Assembly (NCBI GenBank): GCA_024398135.1
Contig: CP073750.1
Span: 3,224,001 to 3,288,000 of the forward strand
Source: a bacterium SCSIO 12643
GTDB lineage: Bacteria; Bacteroidota; Bacteroidia; Flavobacteriales_G; Salibacteraceae
Length of the DNA stretch: 64,000 nt
Direction: 5' to 3'
Shown here: piece after piece, positions 16,163 to 25,178 of the stretch
Position numbering within the stretch: the first letter of the stretch is position 1
Layout: every line of letters begins with the position of its first letter
Notes under the pieces: generated by a model
Told to the model about the DNA's origin: nothing
The model's database searches: none
Seen by the model: the letters and a program-made list of their open reading frames with translations, nothing else
Translations under genes and position numbers: made by a program

Positions 16163-17911
16163 ATGAAGAAGCTCATACTTTTCACTTTCCTATTAAGTGC
16201 TATTCAAACTTTTGGACAGGCGCCAGGATGGATTTCCGCAGATACCAGATCAAACATGTATCCAACAGCGTTGTTTCTAACCGGGTATTTTGAAACATCT
16301 GATATCAATAAAAAAGAAATAGATGCAGAACTGCAATTGCTTGTAGATGCAGCCAAAGCGCAGCTAATACAAAGTGTTAAAGTTCAGGTGAAAAGTGTGA
16401 GCACTTCTAAAGTTTCCGATTTCAACGGGGAGATTGATGATTATTTTAATCAGAAAACGACTTCACAATCGGATTTACAACTTATCGGGTTACAGACGGA
16501 TTCGTACTACGATAAGAAAAACAAAAAAGGTTATGGATTTGCGTATGTAAGCAAATCTCAAATGATTGAATATTATCGTTCTGAAATTGGTAAAAACATT
16601 TCGGATATCGAGAATATTATTTCTCAAAGTCAAACTCTAAAAGATGATGGTGATTTAAAGAGAGCCTTTAAAAAAGGTCTTGGCGCATATAACAAGTTCT
16701 TCACCATTGATGAATCTCAAAAGATTTTAATGGCCATAGGCGCAAATGGCGATATGGATGTTAGAATTGATGAGGTAAACGGATTAAATAGTAAGTTCAA
16801 TAAATTAATGCTGGCTATCCAAAAGGATAAAAGAATGAGCATTGATGATATGGGATATATTATTGCAAATGGTTTAATGAAGTCTCAAGGTGATAATCAC
16901 AAGAGTATTCATTTAAAACCGTTTACTTATGAGCAAACTGGATTTACTTCTGATTTCTCATATAAATTAGATAAAACCATCAAACAATCTTTACCGGAAG
17001 AAATGCCTTCAGCCGGTTATATCATTGAAGGAGTATACTTTCATGAAGGTGAAAATATTGTAGTAAAAAGTAGTTTGATTGATTCTAAAACAAAAAAGGT
17101 AGTGGGGCGTAATGCGGTTCAAATTACAGAATTAGAATTGATTAATAGTAGTGTAGCAGTAGTTCCACAAGACATTAAAAACCTAAAAATGTTAGAGAAA
17201 ATTCAGATCACTTCTCATACTATTGGTGCATCTGGTAAAGCAGGATTAGGTTTAGATAAAGATTTGGTAGCTTCTGTTGTAGTGGATGGAAAAGAATTGG
17301 AAGGTATTCCGGTTCGATTCTTTAATAACAATGGAGGTACGGAGTATTGCTCAACAATTACAGACAAATCTGGTAATGCGACCTGTAAAGTGAAAAAAAT
17401 CAGTGGGGAGTATAAAAACCAGATTATTGTAGCACAGATTGATCTGGCGGAATTCTTATCCAATGATACCTCTGAGTATGTGAAAAGCATGCTGAAGAAT
17501 AAAGAATTGCCTAAAGCTTCTTTTAAGGTGACAGTCATGCCAAGTACGATCAATATTCAGGCTGAAGAAAACAACTTTGGTAAATCATTAGATGTAAAGT
17601 TAATTGAGCCACAGATCAAAGAAAGTCTGGCAACAAAAGGTTTTGATTTTAGCGAAGATTCAGGAGATACAGATTATGTGATTAAGATTCGTGCATCCTC
17701 GCGTAAAGGCGGATATTTTGGAGGTGTTTGTTTTGCATATGTAGATGTTACTATTTCTGTATATGACAACAATCAAGGAAAAGAGATCTATAAAGAAAGC
17801 ATCAACAACGTAAAAGGTGGTGGTGGTACTTTCGATCAGGCAGGAGGAAAAGCGTACTATCAGGCTTCTGAACAAGTGAAGGATAAGGTGGTAGAAATCT
17901 TAGTGAAATAG
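16163..17911 (+). CDS. LPP20-like secreted protein (partner of the CsgG-like protein)
   Basis: 582 residues with a signal peptide (MKKLILFTFLLSAIQTFGQ). The first ~130 residues resemble the LPP20 domain: a tryptophan near the mature start (PGWISADTRSNMYP), ALFLTGYFETSD, a helix of AKAQLIQSVKVQVKS, and a late GYGFAYVSKSQMIEYY. Beta-rich domains follow, including an Ig-like stretch around KSGNATCKVKKISG, and the C-terminus carries a GGGGTF loop. LPP20-family proteins often lie next to CsgG/FlgO-type proteins. Probably an outer-membrane or surface complex with its upstream neighbour. Confidence 0.65.
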   Translation: MKKLILFTFLLSAIQTFGQAPGWISADTRSNMYPTALFLTGYFETSDINKKEIDAELQLLVDAAKAQLIQSVKVQVKSVSTSKVSDFNGEIDDYFNQKTTSQSDLQLIGLQTDSYYDKKNKKGYGFAYVSKSQMIEYYRSEIGKNISDIENIISQSQTLKDDGDLKRAFKKGLGAYNKFFTIDESQKILMAIGANGDMDVRIDEVNGLNSKFNKLMLAIQKDKRMSIDDMGYIIANGLMKSQGDNHKSIHLKPFTYEQTGFTSDFSYKLDKTIKQSLPEEMPSAGYIIEGVYFHEGENIVVKSSLIDSKTKKVVGRNAVQITELELINSSVAVVPQDIKNLKMLEKIQITSHTIGASGKAGLGLDKDLVASVVVDGKELEGIPVRFFNNNGGTEYCSTITDKSGNATCKVKKISGEYKNQIIVAQIDLAEFLSNDTSEYVKSMLKNKELPKASFKVTVMPSTINIQAEENNFGKSLDVKLIEPQIKESLATKGFDFSEDSGDTDYVIKIRASSRKGGYFGGVCFAYVDVTISVYDNNQGKEIYKESINNVKGGGGTFDQAGGKAYYQASEQVKDKVVEILVK

Positions 17912-17912
17912 A

Positions 17913-19028
17913 TCAGCGCTGACCTTTATTCAAAGTCAATTTTCCAATTTTTTCATTACCCGAAATCCAGGCCGCATTTGGCGAAGCAAATTGTATAGCC
18001 AAATAATTGGTATTGTTCCATTTTTGCCAGGATTCACCCATATTGGAAGAGTAATACATCTGAGAAATACCGCCACGTGAACGACCACTTAAAGCAAGTA
18101 TTTCTTTTCCATTGGATCCGGGTACAAACTGAATACACGAAATATAACCGTTCATAGAATTATCATTTAAAACTTTCCAGGTTTGCCCACCGTCTCGGGT
18201 AAGCGCCATATGATTGTTTTTTTCGGTAACATTTTCCCAGTTTCCACCAGCAATCATTCCGATGTTAGGAGATATAAATTGAACAGAATAGATCCCGGTC
18301 ATGGTTTGACCTGAGACAATCGGTGTTTCCTCAACATCCCAATCCAATCCATAATTGGAGCTATGATATACACGTGATTTTGATTTTCCACCAGTAACAA
18401 ACCATGTATGCGAATCGGACAAAGAAACATTGGTATTGCTAGCTGCAAAAGGGTTTTCATTTTCTAAAGCAGGAGGGAGCTGCGAACAATTTACCCTTTG
18501 CCAGGTGTTGCCTCCATCATTGGTGGTTGCGATGTGAAAACATTGATGAACAGCATCCCCAAGTAAAATTCCTTGTTCATCATTCCAAAATTCAATGGCA
18601 TCAAAAAATGCATTTTCGGAAGTATCCTGATATACCTTTTTCCAGTTTTGACCTAAATCGGTTGATTTAAAAATGGCTGCAGGATGTGCAATGCTGACTA
18701 AATATATGAATCCATTATCGGTGATAGCGATAGACCTAAACTCAGGAAAAACAGTATCCAATTGCATTTGATGAATATGCCAATCCTGGCCATTGTTTTC
18801 GGTATATCCCCAGTAACCATTTGATCCGGCAAACCAAACCGTAGAGTCATTTAAAGCTTCCAATGCTCGAATACTGGTATTCGGAATATTAAACTCCTCT
18901 AGAGCATATGAAATGGTATCCTTAGATTGTTGATCTTGATTTTGAGGAGATTGGGAAGAGTTCGTTTGACATGAAGACCAGGTGAGAACAGCTGCGATAA
19001 AAAATGGTATATATTTGAGTGATGACAT
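17913..19028 (-). CDS. Lipoprotein with BNR/YCF48-like beta-propeller
   Basis: 371 residues from the ATG at 19028, giving a lipoprotein signal MSSLKYIPFFIAAVLTWSSC. The rest is a six- or seven-bladed propeller built from repeats of the type SxDxGxxW, for instance FKSTDLGQNWKKVYQD, ATTNDGGNTWQRVN, TRDGGQTWKVLND and YSSNMGESWQKWN. Such propellers occur in sialidase-like/BNR and photosystem-assembly YCF48 proteins; here probably a surface protein of unknown function. Its stop is 2 bp from the stop of the convergent LPP20-like gene. Confidence 0.82.
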   Translation of the reverse strand: MSSLKYIPFFIAAVLTWSSCQTNSSQSPQNQDQQSKDTISYALEEFNIPNTSIRALEALNDSTVWFAGSNGYWGYTENNGQDWHIHQMQLDTVFPEFRSIAITDNGFIYLVSIAHPAAIFKSTDLGQNWKKVYQDTSENAFFDAIEFWNDEQGILLGDAVHQCFHIATTNDGGNTWQRVNCSQLPPALENENPFAASNTNVSLSDSHTWFVTGGKSKSRVYHSSNYGLDWDVEETPIVSGQTMTGIYSVQFISPNIGMIAGGNWENVTEKNNHMALTRDGGQTWKVLNDNSMNGYISCIQFVPGSNGKEILALSGRSRGGISQMYYSSNMGESWQKWNNTNYLAIQFASPNAAWISGNEKIGKLTLNKGQR

Positions 19029-19081
19029 GATTTCGTTGGATTGAAAAACGAAAATAACGATAGCAATCAAAACATTACAAT

Positions 19082-19390
19082 ATGGATTCCGGACAATTGG
19101 CCTTAGCTTTCTTTTTTATGGCACTTGGAGTTTTGGTGTATAGATTCCCAAATCTTCTGGCAGGCTACAATACCATGTCTGAAGAAGACAAAGCCAAAGT
19201 AGATGTAGAAGGTTTAAAGAAATGGTCTCGGAACGTGTTTGTGATCATTGGAGTTTTGTTGATTCTTAGCAACTATGTGAGTCATTCTTTTGCCGATCCC
19301 AATTATGCGGATTACCCATTTTATGTAATTGTTGTAGTTGGTCTGGTTATTTTGATTGCGGGAGCGCAGAAATTTAGTGCACGTAAATAG
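19082..19390 (+). CDS. DUF3784 domain-containing membrane protein
   Basis: 102 residues with three hydrophobic segments (about 6-20, 49-62 and 79-96). The layout, with a loop FPNLLAGYNTMSEEDKAKVD after the first helix followed by LKKWSRNVFVIIGVLL, is typical of DUF3784 proteins. Function unknown. Divergent from the BNR lipoprotein with only 53 bp between start codons. Confidence 0.82.
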   Translation: MDSGQLALAFFFMALGVLVYRFPNLLAGYNTMSEEDKAKVDVEGLKKWSRNVFVIIGVLLILSNYVSHSFADPNYADYPFYVIVVVGLVILIAGAQKFSARK

Positions 19391-19437
19391 AAGCAGATTT
19401 ATATATATAAATCAGGTTTTAATTTCTTTGTCATTCG

Positions 19438-19445
19438 TACATTTG
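19438..19445 (+). promoter_or_regulatory. Promoter -7 element of the Cys/Met PLP enzyme gene
   Basis: TACATTTG fits the Bacteroidetes -7 consensus TAnnTTTG, 21 bp before the ATG at 19466. The -33 region has GTTTT about 18-19 nt upstream, a partial match only. Confidence 0.45.
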
Positions 19446-19465
19446 GGGACATTAATACGATAAAT

Positions 19466-20674
19466 ATGATTGATAAGAAATTTGATCCGGCATCGGCTGT
19501 TCAGGATACACAAAATTTTGGTGAGTTTGGAGGGGTAAACCCGTCTATTACAGATAGTTCAACATATACATTCTTAAAGGCTGAAAGTATGGAAGGTACT
19601 TTTGGTGGAGAGACCGAAGGATGTTATTTATATTCCAGACACTGGAATCCTTCAAACAAGTATTTAGCAAATGCTTTAGCAAAAATGGAAGGTGCGGAAG
19701 CGGCTCAGGTAGTTGGCTCAGGTATGGCTGCAATTTCCAATGTGACCATGCAAATTTGTGCAGCAGGTGATCATATTATTTCATCACAAACCATATACGG
19801 GGGTACGTATTCTTTATTCCATTTTTACCTGCCAAAATTTAATATCAATACGACTTTATTAGATATTACCGATTTAGATGCGGTAGAAAAGGCGATTACC
19901 CCAAATACAAAAATGATTTTTTGTGAGGTAATGAGTAACCCGCTATTGGAGATTGCAGATCTAAAAGCGTTGTCTGAGTTGGCGCATAAAAACGGAATCA
20001 AACTGGTTGTGGATAACACGTTTACTCCGATGGTATTTTCTCCGTTAAAATTTGGTGTGGATGTAGTGATTCATTCCTTAACGAAGTTTATTAATGGTGC
20101 AAGTGATACGGTAGGTGGTGCAATTTGTAGCACGGAAGAGTTTATCAATTCTTTGATGGATTTGAATACCGGTTCTACCATGTTATTGGGTCCAACAATG
20201 GACGGTGTACGTTCAGCAAGTATTCTAAAAAACCTGCGTACATTACATATCAGAATGATGCAGCATAGTAAAAATGCGATGTATCTGGCGAATAGATTAG
20301 AGGAAGATGGCGTACGTGTACGTTACGCGGGATTAGACAGTCATCCGTCATATGACTTGATGAAGAAGCAAATGAATGCGGATTATGGTTTTGGGGGGAT
20401 GATCTTAATTGATTGTAAGTCCAAGGAGAACGCATACAAATTGATGGATTCTATGCAAGAGGATAACGTAGGTTATTTGGCTGTGAGTTTAGGTTTCTAC
20501 AAAACATTGTTTAGCGCTCCGGGTAGTAGTACTTCATCTGAAATTCCTGAAGAAGAACAAGGAGACATGGGGTTAAGTCCGGGGTTAATCAGAATGTCTG
20601 TTGGTTTGGATATGGATATCGAACGTACTTATGAAACGATTAAAATTAGATTGGCTGAAGTAGGTTTAATCTAA
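19466..20674 (+). CDS. Cys/Met metabolism PLP-dependent lyase or aminotransferase-like enzyme
   Basis: 402 residues of the cystathionine gamma-synthase / methionine gamma-lyase fold. Key motifs are YSRHWNPSNKYLANALAKME near the N-terminus, GSGMAAISNV, the ISSQTIYGGTYSLF loop, VVDNTFTPM, and HSLTKFINGASDTVGG with the PLP lysine. The C-terminal part has MRMSVGLD-like RMSVGLDMDIE. These enzymes act on cysteine, homocysteine, methionine or O-acetylhomoserine, and the specific one cannot be told apart here. A terminator hairpin follows 23 bp downstream. Confidence 0.88.
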   Translation: MIDKKFDPASAVQDTQNFGEFGGVNPSITDSSTYTFLKAESMEGTFGGETEGCYLYSRHWNPSNKYLANALAKMEGAEAAQVVGSGMAAISNVTMQICAAGDHIISSQTIYGGTYSLFHFYLPKFNINTTLLDITDLDAVEKAITPNTKMIFCEVMSNPLLEIADLKALSELAHKNGIKLVVDNTFTPMVFSPLKFGVDVVIHSLTKFINGASDTVGGAICSTEEFINSLMDLNTGSTMLLGPTMDGVRSASILKNLRTLHIRMMQHSKNAMYLANRLEEDGVRVRYAGLDSHPSYDLMKKQMNADYGFGGMILIDCKSKENAYKLMDSMQEDNVGYLAVSLGFYKTLFSAPGSSTSSEIPEEEQGDMGLSPGLIRMSVGLDMDIERTYETIKIRLAEVGLI

Positions 20675-20697
20675 GCTTTAAGAAGATAAATTTGAAG

Positions 20698-20730
20698 AGC
20701 CATTCTCAACTTGTTGGGGATGGCTTTTTT
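20698..20730 (+). terminator. Intrinsic terminator after the PLP enzyme gene
   Basis: AGCCATTCTCAAC pairs with GTTGGGGATGGCT (internal mismatches), followed by a T-tract. It also ends the convergent DUF4180 gene, whose stop lies at 20734. Confidence 0.75.
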
Positions 20731-20733
20731 GTT

Positions 20734-21084
20734 TTAAGCTTCTAAGACTTCATTCAGAGAACTCGCAAAATGAATCTGTTTGGTTTGATTACATTCAAAT
20801 TTGAAATCGTTAAAACTTTTACTGGTGTATTTGGATAAGTCTCCTATGATGGCCAAACGCATTCTGTAGTTGGAGAACTTTTGAAGTATTTCTCCCGCCA
20901 TTTTGGTTTTTAGATCAAAGAAATCGGAAGTGAGATTTTGTTCGTAAATAATGATACGATCATAACCTTGATAATATAAATCACCCATGAGGTTGGTTCC
21001 ATCTTCAATAGATTGTATCAATATTTCATCGGAGATGAGTTCCGCACTTTTTAATTGGGCTTTTTGGTGTGATTTGATTTGCAT
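20734..21084 (-). CDS. DUF4180 domain-containing protein
   Basis: 116 residues. The conserved parts of DUF4180 are visible: ISDEILIQSIEDGTNLMGDLYYQGYDRIII near the middle (read in pieces), the NLTSDFFDLKTKMAGEILQK helix and YRMRLAIIGDLS before SKSFNDF. Structure of the family resembles a small alpha/beta fold and function is unknown. It starts 11 bp after the large FG-GAP lipoprotein gene, so probably the second gene of that operon. Confidence 0.82.
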   Translation of the reverse strand: MQIKSHQKAQLKSAELISDEILIQSIEDGTNLMGDLYYQGYDRIIIYEQNLTSDFFDLKTKMAGEILQKFSNYRMRLAIIGDLSKYTSKSFNDFKFECNQTKQIHFASSLNEVLEA

Positions 21085-21095
21085 AAGGAGCAGAA

Positions 21096-23315
21096 TTAAT
21101 GATGATAGTGGACTGCATCTTTACGGAAAGGAATGGTGGTATAATCTTCAACCTGAATTTGTTCCTTACCCTCCCGGATTCGAATTTTCTGGTGACCATT
21201 TATATCGTAAAATACCTGAGGTTTAGAATTAGACCAGTAAATAGTAAGTTGCTGTATTTTTTGTGCCGTCCCCAATCCAATTTCTTGTTGTAAGGGGGAA
21301 GCTCCGAAAGTGCCTCCGGTAGAAACTGTTCGATAAATCTTTTGTCCGGAATCCAAAGTCAATGCTATTCGTGTACCCACTGCGCTCTTATTGGATTCAA
21401 TACCTTCCAGTTGGATCACGATCCAATTATTTTTAGATATTGGGTTTTCGAATAAAACATTGGTAAAGACATCGCCTTCATAGGCCCCTCCTAATACTGT
21501 ATAAATATCCTGATCACCATCACGATCTAAATCCGCAAACGCCACACCATGCCCTTTTTGAATGTGACCAAAATGTCCGGCTGTGGTAACCTCTTCAAAC
21601 TTTTTTCCAGCCATATTTCTAAACATTCTATTGGGAACAATAGTACTAAAGTCAGGAGCCCCAGTGCCTACATAAAAATCTAAGAATCCATCATTATCCA
21701 GATCACCAAAATTAGCGCCCATCGCAAACATACTTTTGGAGATTTTAAAATCCTCAGTCGTTTCGGTAAAGGTTTCATCTCCGTTATTGAGATATAAACG
21801 TGGTTTTTCAGATTCAAAGGGAAGTCCCTGCATTTCTTTGGCATATTCTCCTGCCACATCTTCTAAATAGCGAAGATCATAACCGCTTACAAAAAGATCC
21901 TGATGCCCATCATTATTGACATCCCAGAACCAGCAAGGAAAACTAAAGAATGGTTCACCCACACCCGCGGATGATGTGATATTGGAGAACTGCCCTTCTG
22001 TATTTTTAAATAGCATATTCTCTCCCCCTAAAACTGAAATATATAAATCGATCCAGCCGTCACTATTGATATCTCCCCAGGTGACCCCTTTTACAAAACC
22101 GGTAATATTGGGAAGTCCGTATTGATTGGAAACTTCATTAAAAGTTCCATTACCATTGTTTTGAAAAAGCTCACAGGGATGCGGATCATTTTTACCACTT
22201 TCGTTACCAATAAAAAGATCCAAATCTCCATCCCGGTCAAAATCTCCCCAACTGGCAGTTTGGGTAGGGTGGAAGGATAATATTCCGGCAGATTGGGTAA
22301 CATCTTTAAAAGTACCGTCTCCCATATTTTTAAGCAACGAGTTGGGATGTGTACCTGCTTTGCCTAGCCAGGCGCCTCTTAAAACAAGAATATCCGTATA
22401 TCCATCGTTGTCATAATCAGCATGAATACAATTGAGTCCACTCACAATACCTTGAAGTCCGGCTTTTTGTGTGACATTGGAGAAGCCTCCATTTTGGTCG
22501 TTCAAAAATAATTGCACATTATCTTCCATGCCATAGGACGTGGCAAATACATCTAAGAAACCATCATTGTTAAAATCATCGATACAAGTACCTCCGGAAA
22601 GTCCGTTTTGCGCTAAACCTATGGACATGGCAATATCTTCAAATGCAGGAAAATTGTTTTGTTCCGATGCATGTGGAAAATCAATTTTATAATCTTTTGG
22701 AACTTGATTAGGATATTGTCCTAAAGTCATGTAGGCTACATTGAGGAGCCATTTATATTTGTCATTCGGGAAATGATCCTGAAGCAAACTGTAAATTTGA
22801 ATCGCATTTTCAGAACCACTTTTTAGTTGATGTTGCCCCATTTTTTGAATGGGAACAATACAAGATTGATTCGTATGGTTGTTCTGACAATTTTCTTGCT
22901 CTCCTTGTCTTAAATAGGCTAAAGCCAAAGCTTCAAATAATACTTTGGTTTTTGCATTAATGATTTCTTCATAGGGTTTTTGTGATTGATTTAAATAACC
23001 GGATATTTCATCGATACATACTTGATAATTACCAGCATTTAAGGATTGTTTGCAGTATTCAAACCAGGAATTCATTTGCTGTTGCATAGATCCCTTCTCC
23101 ATATTTTGTAGGTGTAAAGCGGCTTGTTTTCCATTCCAGTGATAATAGGTCATGGGGTCACCTGTGAGAACTAATTGTTTTAGTTCTTCAGGCATATTGT
23201 AGGCAGACGGCTCTTTAGTTGTTGGAGTTACCTCCTGATTCATTTGGGAAGGAGTAGATGAATCGCAAGCTATTAGTATGATTCCAGAAAATAAGTATAG
23301 TAATAAATAGCGCAT
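21096..23315 (-). CDS. FG-GAP/VCBS-repeat lipoprotein with ASPIC/UnbV C-terminal domain (CRTAC1-like)
   Basis: 739 residues. Lipoprotein signal MRYLLLYLFSGIILIAC. After a helical region (~25-230) come repeated calcium-binding FG-GAP/VCBS blades with DxDxDGxxD motifs, such as DFNNDGFLDVFATSYG, DYDNDGYTDILVLRG, DFDRDGDLDLFIGNE and DLDRDGDQDIYTVLGG. The C-terminal ASPIC/UnbV-like domain contains KSAVGTRIALTLDSGQKIYR and GLGTAQKIQQLTIYWS. Surface-exposed protein, possibly adhesion or polymer binding. The ~120-bp dispersed repeat lies just upstream of its start. Confidence 0.88.
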   Translation of the reverse strand: MRYLLLYLFSGIILIACDSSTPSQMNQEVTPTTKEPSAYNMPEELKQLVLTGDPMTYYHWNGKQAALHLQNMEKGSMQQQMNSWFEYCKQSLNAGNYQVCIDEISGYLNQSQKPYEEIINAKTKVLFEALALAYLRQGEQENCQNNHTNQSCIVPIQKMGQHQLKSGSENAIQIYSLLQDHFPNDKYKWLLNVAYMTLGQYPNQVPKDYKIDFPHASEQNNFPAFEDIAMSIGLAQNGLSGGTCIDDFNNDGFLDVFATSYGMEDNVQLFLNDQNGGFSNVTQKAGLQGIVSGLNCIHADYDNDGYTDILVLRGAWLGKAGTHPNSLLKNMGDGTFKDVTQSAGILSFHPTQTASWGDFDRDGDLDLFIGNESGKNDPHPCELFQNNGNGTFNEVSNQYGLPNITGFVKGVTWGDINSDGWIDLYISVLGGENMLFKNTEGQFSNITSSAGVGEPFFSFPCWFWDVNNDGHQDLFVSGYDLRYLEDVAGEYAKEMQGLPFESEKPRLYLNNGDETFTETTEDFKISKSMFAMGANFGDLDNDGFLDFYVGTGAPDFSTIVPNRMFRNMAGKKFEEVTTAGHFGHIQKGHGVAFADLDRDGDQDIYTVLGGAYEGDVFTNVLFENPISKNNWIVIQLEGIESNKSAVGTRIALTLDSGQKIYRTVSTGGTFGASPLQQEIGLGTAQKIQQLTIYWSNSKPQVFYDINGHQKIRIREGKEQIQVEDYTTIPFRKDAVHYHH

Positions 23316-23330
23316 CCCAATTCAGCTAAT

Positions 23331-23447
23331 AATGTGTGGAAGTATGAAACACCGAAAATAAGATTTGCATGGAGTTTATAGAAGGAATTAAATAAAAAGG
23401 TAAAATTGAAAAGCGCCATGACAATTATGACATGACGCTTTTTGGTT
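23331..23447. repeat. Dispersed ~117-bp repeat, copy A, with terminator hairpin
   Basis: The 63-bp stretch 23385-23447 matches 30630-30692 with two differences. A 17-bp block (GAAACACCGAAAATAAG) at 23346-23362 is shared with 30592-30608, and ATGTGTGGA before that is shared as well. The core holds a hairpin AAAAGCG-C-CATG / CATG-A-CGCTTTT with T- and A-tracts, reading as a terminator in both directions. It follows the 3' end of the 547-residue secreted protein gene. Confidence 0.8.
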
Positions 23448-23483
23448 TGAGTTCACGGTTCTGATTTAGGAATGACTACAAGA

Positions 23484-25127
23484 TCATTTGATGACTACAA
23501 TTTTTTTAGGTGTATTAATGAATAGATGCCCATCTTGACTTAATGTACCTGGAAAATTACCCACAATAAAATCATCGATCTGGATGACGTTTGAAGCTTC
23601 TTTTTTAGCGAGATTAATTTTGATCACATATCCAGCGTTTTGGGATTCATCAAGTCTATAAGAATGTGTATACGTTGTTGTGGTTTTGATTCCTCCGCTC
23701 GAATAAGAAGATGAGGTAACGTCTGTGTACACACCTTTTTGGTATCCATCAACTTCTGATCGAATGACAGCATAAAATGTATCTCCATTTGAAATTATTC
23801 GAACGGGTAATGACGATAATAATTTTTCATCGCTTAAAGGTTTGACGGCCGGAAGAGGATATGAAGCAATTAAACGACCATCAGTTGATATATGTACCAT
23901 AAGAAATACTTTTTCGGTACCGTTGGACGTATTTTTTACAGCTTCAATGAGAACCAGTAAATCACCATTATCTGTTTTAATGACTTTTTGAATAAAAGGC
24001 ATTTTAAACTTATTGATTTTTACTTTCTCCTTTAGCGGTTGTATTGCGTAGTTTAATAAATCTTCGTTAGTATAAGATTTGCTCCAGGATTCTTTACCAT
24101 TATCTATTTTTGAAACAGAGATTCCAATATCTCCACCGGTAGCACCTTTTGCAGTTGTGGCAAAGCAAAACACACTATTCTTTTCGTTCAATAAGAATGT
24201 GGAAGGTTGTACACCGTTTTGCCCTCCGGTTTTAGGTATAGAAAGTGAAATGATACTTTTTTTTGCGCCTGTATTGGAAACATGTAAATAAGTGAATTTA
24301 TCTTTTGATGGAATGAGAATCCCGGTTTCATCATTATTGAGCTTGACGTAATTCCTTTTTCCCGGATATATGGGATGAGGTAACTCAATTTCATGTTTGC
24401 TTACCCAGGTATTTGTTTTTAAGTCCATGATGCCACTTAAAAACATTTTGCTTCCTGAAACGGCCATCAAACCTCCAATGTACGCTTTGTTTTCTCTGGG
24501 CATAAATGAGTTTCTACAACTAAAAATGGCTCTGGCCAATTTTTTACTCGGTGCAGGTTGAATCAAATAATTGTTTCGGTCAATGACGTTATCACCTATG
24601 GGGTAATATACCTGAGCCCAAAATTTTTCATTTAGTTCTATGCTGTTTTCCTTTTGGAACTTGTATCGTAGAAAAACACCCAGGTCGTTGGTTTCTGGAA
24701 CTAGTTTTCCATTCACCAGATTAGGTTTACCCGCCAGAGTAGGATTATTGATATAAGAAACCTTTAGATTGTTTAGATTTTTCCTGGACTCTTCAATGTT
24801 GTCTTCGAACCTATGGATATTGTATTTGGAGAGACTCTCATCAGTCATGGGCAATACTTCAACTTTGATGAACTCACCATTTTGATTGTACGTTTGAACC
24901 TCCAGCATCTCTGCGTTCGTTTTTTTATCAGTAAATGATGAGAGTTTATAGAGTTTGGTCTGATCTTCACTCATGAAGAAACCTGCATTGTACAAAGAAC
25001 TATTCTTAGATGCTTTTAAAGCTTCTTTGGAATATCCCATCTTAATATCAGATGCTTTAATAGATTGAGATTGGAGATTGAAAATTACTGTAACCGTTAG
25101 AGCTACAGAACAAATTAGATTTTTCAT
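23484..25127 (-). CDS. Secreted hypothetical protein
   Basis: 547 residues from the ATG at 25127, which gives a signal peptide (MKNLICSVALTVTVIFNLQ ending SQS). The in-frame ATG at 25178 lies next to the previous stop and adds a non-signal leader. The body is beta-rich, without a family I recognise; mention of GKPNLVNGKLVPETND and a Ser-rich loop (TDVTSSSYSSGGIKTT) are the only notable stretches. It is the downstream partner of the cadherin-like lipoprotein, 51 bp apart. Confidence 0.65.
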   Translation of the reverse strand: MKNLICSVALTVTVIFNLQSQSIKASDIKMGYSKEALKASKNSSLYNAGFFMSEDQTKLYKLSSFTDKKTNAEMLEVQTYNQNGEFIKVEVLPMTDESLSKYNIHRFEDNIEESRKNLNNLKVSYINNPTLAGKPNLVNGKLVPETNDLGVFLRYKFQKENSIELNEKFWAQVYYPIGDNVIDRNNYLIQPAPSKKLARAIFSCRNSFMPRENKAYIGGLMAVSGSKMFLSGIMDLKTNTWVSKHEIELPHPIYPGKRNYVKLNNDETGILIPSKDKFTYLHVSNTGAKKSIISLSIPKTGGQNGVQPSTFLLNEKNSVFCFATTAKGATGGDIGISVSKIDNGKESWSKSYTNEDLLNYAIQPLKEKVKINKFKMPFIQKVIKTDNGDLLVLIEAVKNTSNGTEKVFLMVHISTDGRLIASYPLPAVKPLSDEKLLSSLPVRIISNGDTFYAVIRSEVDGYQKGVYTDVTSSSYSSGGIKTTTTYTHSYRLDESQNAGYVIKINLAKKEASNVIQIDDFIVGNFPGTLSQDGHLFINTPKKIVVIK

Positions 25128-25178
25128 TTTTTGTAGTTTAAATATGCTTTTGATTGTGGAAAAAGGGGCTACGGTCAC

